This document shows positions 61,742 to 64,000 of a stretch of DNA of 64,000 bases, piece after piece; positions within the stretch are counted from its first letter, which is position 1; each line of letters opens with the position of its first letter. The notes beneath the pieces are model-generated. The model saw nothing but the letters and a program-made list of their open reading frames with translations, ran no database searches and was not told where the DNA came from. The position numbers and the translations under genes were made by a program. Source of the stretch: Clostridium magnum DSM 2767. GTDB taxonomy: Bacteria > Bacillota > Clostridia > Clostridiales > Clostridiaceae. Where the stretch lies: contig NZ_LWAE01000003.1 in assembly GCF_001623875.1 (NCBI RefSeq), positions 434,001 through 498,000 on the forward strand, given 5' to 3'.

Positions 61742-62464
61742 TTATAGAACTTTAGCTAAAAAGTCTTTAGTTCTTGGATGTTGTGGATTTGGGAATATGT
61801 TTTCTGGAGTATTTTCTTCAACAATTACTCCTCCATCCATAAATATAACCCTATCTCCTACTTCTCTAGCAAAGCCCATCTCATGAGTAACTACTACCAT
61901 AGTCATACCTTCTGCTGCTAGTTCCTTCATAACGTCTAGAACTTCTCCTACCATTTCAGGATCAAGAGCTGAGGTTGGTTCGTCAAATAGCATTACGTCA
62001 GGTGACATAGCAAGTGCTCTTGCTATAGCTATTCTTTGCTTTTGTCCTCCTGATAGTTGTGATGGATAATAATCAGCCTTATCATTAAGACCTATTCTCT
62101 TTAATAAATCAAAAGCTATTTTATTAGCCTCTTCCACAGACATACCCTTAAGCTTTTTAGGACCTATAGTAATGTTCTCTAACACTGATAAATGTGGAAA
62201 TAAATTAAATTGCTGAAATACCATTCCCATTTTTTGTCTTAACTTATTAATATCAGTTTTCTTATCAGTTATAGGAATTCCTTCAAAAACAATTTCTCCA
62301 CCTGTTGGTTCTTCAAGTAAGTTTAAACATCTTAAAAATGTACTTTTACCTGAACCACTAGGTCCTATTACTACAACTACTTCACCTTTTTGTATGTGTA
62401 TATCTATTCCTTTTAAAACGTGCAATTTATCAAATTTTTTATTTAAATCCTTTACCTTAATCAC
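61742..62464 (-). CDS. Polar amino-acid ABC transporter ATPase (GlnQ/HisP-type)
   Basis: 240 residues. Walker [11 protein letters not shown] loop [12 protein letters not shown], signature [15 protein letters not shown], Walker [15 protein letters not shown] loop [11 protein letters not shown] start, overlapping the permease stop by 8 nt (GTGATTAA). Ribosome-binding site GGAG in the permease end. Confidence 0.95.
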   Translation of the reverse strand: MIKVKDLNKKFDKLHVLKGIDIHIQKGEVVVVIGPSGSGKSTFLRCLNLLEEPTGGEIVFEGIPITDKKTDINKLRQKMGMVFQQFNLFPHLSVLENITIGPKKLKGMSVEEANKIAFDLLKRIGLNDKADYYPSQLSGGQKQRIAIARALAMSPDVMLFDEPTSALDPEMVGEVLDVMKELAAEGMTMVVVTHEMGFAREVGDRVIFMDGGVIVEENTPENIFPNPQHPRTKDFLAKVL

Positions 62465-63107
62465 TAGTTTTCATTCTCCTTTCAAAGGCACCTACAAGTT
62501 TTGATAATGAAAATGTAAGTATAAAATACATAAATGCTGCAACTATTAGAGGTTCAAAAGGTCTGAATATATTACCTCTAACTGTATCTGCATTGTACAT
62601 AAGTTCATGTATACCTATTATAGAAGCTATAGAAGATTCTTTAATTACTGTTATAAACTCATTACCTAATGCTGGTAATATATTTTTAATTGCTTGAGGT
62701 ATAATTATAAATCTCATTCCCATAGTATGCGACATCCCTATAGATCTTGCTGCTTCCATTTGACCCTTGTCCACCGCTTGTATACCTGCACGCACTATTT
62801 CTGCTATGTAAGCTGCACTATTTACTGATAATGCTATGATACCTGCTACAGTATCTGGTAGGGTAACACCAATATTCGGAAGACCATAGAATACTATATA
62901 TAATTGTACAAGGATTGGTGTTCCTCTAATAAATTCTATGTATGCTGCTGATATTACATTTAAAATTTTCTTATTAGATAATCTCATTAAGGCTAGTAAT
63001 ATTCCAAGCACAGATCCAATTAACACTGTAAAGAATGCAAGTAATATTGTAAACCTAACTCCATCTATAAAGAATAAATAATATTTTGATAAAAAACTGA
63101 AATCCAA
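62457..63107 (-). CDS. Polar amino-acid ABC transporter permease
   Basis: 216 residues, five helices, HisM/GlnP family ([50 protein letters not shown] loop). TTG start with GGGAGG upstream. It forms a homodimer with the ATPase. Confidence 0.95.
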   Translation of the reverse strand: MDFSFLSKYYLFFIDGVRFTILLAFFTVLIGSVLGILLALMRLSNKKILNVISAAYIEFIRGTPILVQLYIVFYGLPNIGVTLPDTVAGIIALSVNSAAYIAEIVRAGIQAVDKGQMEAARSIGMSHTMGMRFIIIPQAIKNILPALGNEFITVIKESSIASIIGIHELMYNADTVRGNIFRPFEPLIVAAFMYFILTFSLSKLVGAFERRMKTSD

Positions 63108-63159
63108 TACTTTGTTCCTCCCTGTATTTTTATATTTAAGTTATTATTAATTTCAAAGT

Positions 63160-63191
63160 AAATGTTAGGCAATAACAATTGCCTAACATTT
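63160..63191 (-). repeat. Intercistronic hairpin between binding-protein and permease genes
   Basis: AAATGTTAGGCAA pairs perfectly with TTGCCTAACATTT across TAACAA. With a weak T-tail it likely stabilises the upstream binding-protein message or reduces downstream expression, a usual arrangement in such operons. Confidence 0.75.
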
Positions 63192-63215
63192 ATGTTCAGC
63201 CTAAACTAGAATATT

Positions 63216-64000
63216 CTATTTAGTCTCTACTAAATTATTAGCATCTGTAACAAATTTATCTATACTCTTATCAGCCTTAAGTTTAGATAGAGTCTTGTTA
63301 ATTTCGTTTACTAAGTCTGAACTTCCTTTTTTAACAGCTATAGCAGAACCTGCATCTTCTGTATTTAGCTTTATATCAGAGAAAACTAAATCTTTATTAG
63401 CACTTAAATTTGAAGTAGCTACTGGTGATTCTAAGATTACTGCGTCAACTCTGTTATTTTTTAATGATAAAACTAAGTCTGATATTTTTGGAAGAGCCAC
63501 AGCTTCAGCACCAGAAACTTGATTTTTAGCTATTTCTTCCTGAATCGCTCCCTTTTGAACCCCTATTTTCTTTCCTTTTAAATCATCAACTGTCTTAATT
63601 TTATCTTTATCTCCAGATCTTACAATTATAGTTTGAACTGCAGTATAGTAAACATCTGAAAAATCTACATTCTTCTTTCTCTCTTCAGTTGGAGTCATTC
63701 CAGATACAATTAAATCAATATTTCCTTGATCTAGAGCGGCTAATAATCCATCAAATTTCATGTCTTTTATTTCTAATTGTACTCCAAGATCCTTTGCTAT
63801 TTGTTTTGCTATTTCAATATCAAATCCTACAATTTCATCTTTCCCATTTACTGATCTATGGAACTCATATGGTGGATAATCTGCACTAGTTCCAAGTACA
63901 AGTTTTCCATTCTTCTTTATTTTCTGCATAACTTGTGATTGTGAACTTTGATCTGTATTCTTTACAGTATTATCTTTATTCCCACAAGCTGAAAACGGGA
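63216..64000 (-). CDS. Amino-acid-binding lipoprotein of the ABC transporter (5' end outside window)
   Basis: At least 261 residues; the frame continues past the right edge. The visible start is inside a lipobox (FSACG), then a Ser/Gln/Asn linker, then the SBP_bac_3 domain: KLVLGTSADYPPYEF, GFDIEIAKQIAKDLG, GNIDLIVSGMTPTEERKKNVDFSD, GKKIGVQKGAIQEE. Binds a polar amino acid outside the cell and delivers it to the permease encoded downstream. The signal peptide and start codon are not in the window. Confidence 0.95.
   Translation of the reverse strand, partial: PFSACGNKDNTVKNTDQSSQSQVMQKIKKNGKLVLGTSADYPPYEFHRSVNGKDEIVGFDIEIAKQIAKDLGVQLEIKDMKFDGLLAALDQGNIDLIVSGMTPTEERKKNVDFSDVYYTAVQTIIVRSGDKDKIKTVDDLKGKKIGVQKGAIQEEIAKNQVSGAEAVALPKISDLVLSLKNNRVDAVILESPVATSNLSANKDLVFSDIKLNTEDAGSAIAVKKGSSDLVNEINKTLSKLKADKSIDKFVTDANNLVETK

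Noticed and set aside
1..64000. CRISPR arrays, tRNA or rRNA genes, prophage or insertion sequences
   Set aside because: No regularly spaced repeats, no tRNA-like cloverleaf with T-loop, no rRNA sequence and no transposase, integrase or phage structural gene could be seen on either strand.

Overview
The window looks like chromosomal DNA of a low-GC, spore-forming anaerobe of the Firmicutes, most likely Clostridium sensu stricto. Intergenic DNA is very AT-rich, ribosome-binding sites are strong (AGGAGG type) and intrinsic terminators are dense. The gene content is clostridial: a carbon-monoxide-dehydrogenase family protein, Spo0M, a CWB2-anchored GH18 enzyme, a Rrf2/CymR-type regulator, an S-box methionine gene and a bacteriohemerythrin. 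I found no rRNA or tRNA gene, no CRISPR array, no phage module and no intact insertion sequence.

Layout. 0-5 kb: thiol-disulfide genes (CcdA and a ResA-like thioredoxin), decayed fragments including a dapB-like pseudogene, a DUF421 pair with DUF1657, and a copper chaperone behind a CsoR-type palindrome. 5-17.3 kb, mostly minus strand: a two-component system, a siderophore ABC locus reduced to its ATPase plus a chimeric pseudogene, cell-wall enzymes (MltG, M23), and an FtsX-type ABC exporter with a histidine kinase whose response regulator survives only as a 22-codon tail. 17.5-30 kb: a large membrane protein of unknown function, an efflux pump, a ferredoxin-nitroreductase, a LysR gene with a nonsense codon, an MprF-like DUF2156 protein, a hemerythrin, a PIN-domain protein, two small ORFs, a SelO gene of foreign-looking composition and a diguanylate cyclase. 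30-42 kb: Spo0M, a wrecked beta-glucoside operon that keeps an intact LicT-type RAT/terminator leader, an atypical CooS, a Rieske-tailed oxidoreductase, the CWB2-GH18 protein, a CymR-like repressor and an S-box controlled metA. 42-47 kb: a sulfane-sulfur island (four-domain CoA-disulfide/persulfide reductase, ArsR regulator, C_GCAxxG_C_C protein, rhodanese, methyltransferase) ending in a HesB-like gene with an in-frame UGA. 47-55 kb: a two-component system, a secreted DUF2680 protein, a Crp-family regulator, a cupin and three NapH-like polyferredoxin membrane proteins. 55-64 kb: TSUP exporter with a ROK regulator, thiSFGH behind an attenuator-like leader, an M20 amidohydrolase and an amino-acid ABC transporter running off the right edge.

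How the parts connect. Four CsoR/CstR-like palindromes lie near 90, 5055, 46998 and 54662. At least two of them sit exactly over a promoter start region, which suggests that copper and/or persulfide sensing controls the copper chaperone, the HesB-like selenoprotein and one polyferredoxin. A separate near-identical promoter box precedes both the response-regulator gene at 47908 and the SHOCT/polyferredoxin operon at 51835, with the same 32-nt offset to the -10 element, so that two-component system probably drives the polyferredoxin operon.

The most notable items are the overlooked selenocysteine gene (46655-46963) with a plausible SECIS hairpin; a CooS-family protein in which the Cys295-equivalent C-cluster ligand is Glu, as in hybrid-cluster proteins; the co-regulated polyferredoxin system; and an unusually high number of partly deleted genes.
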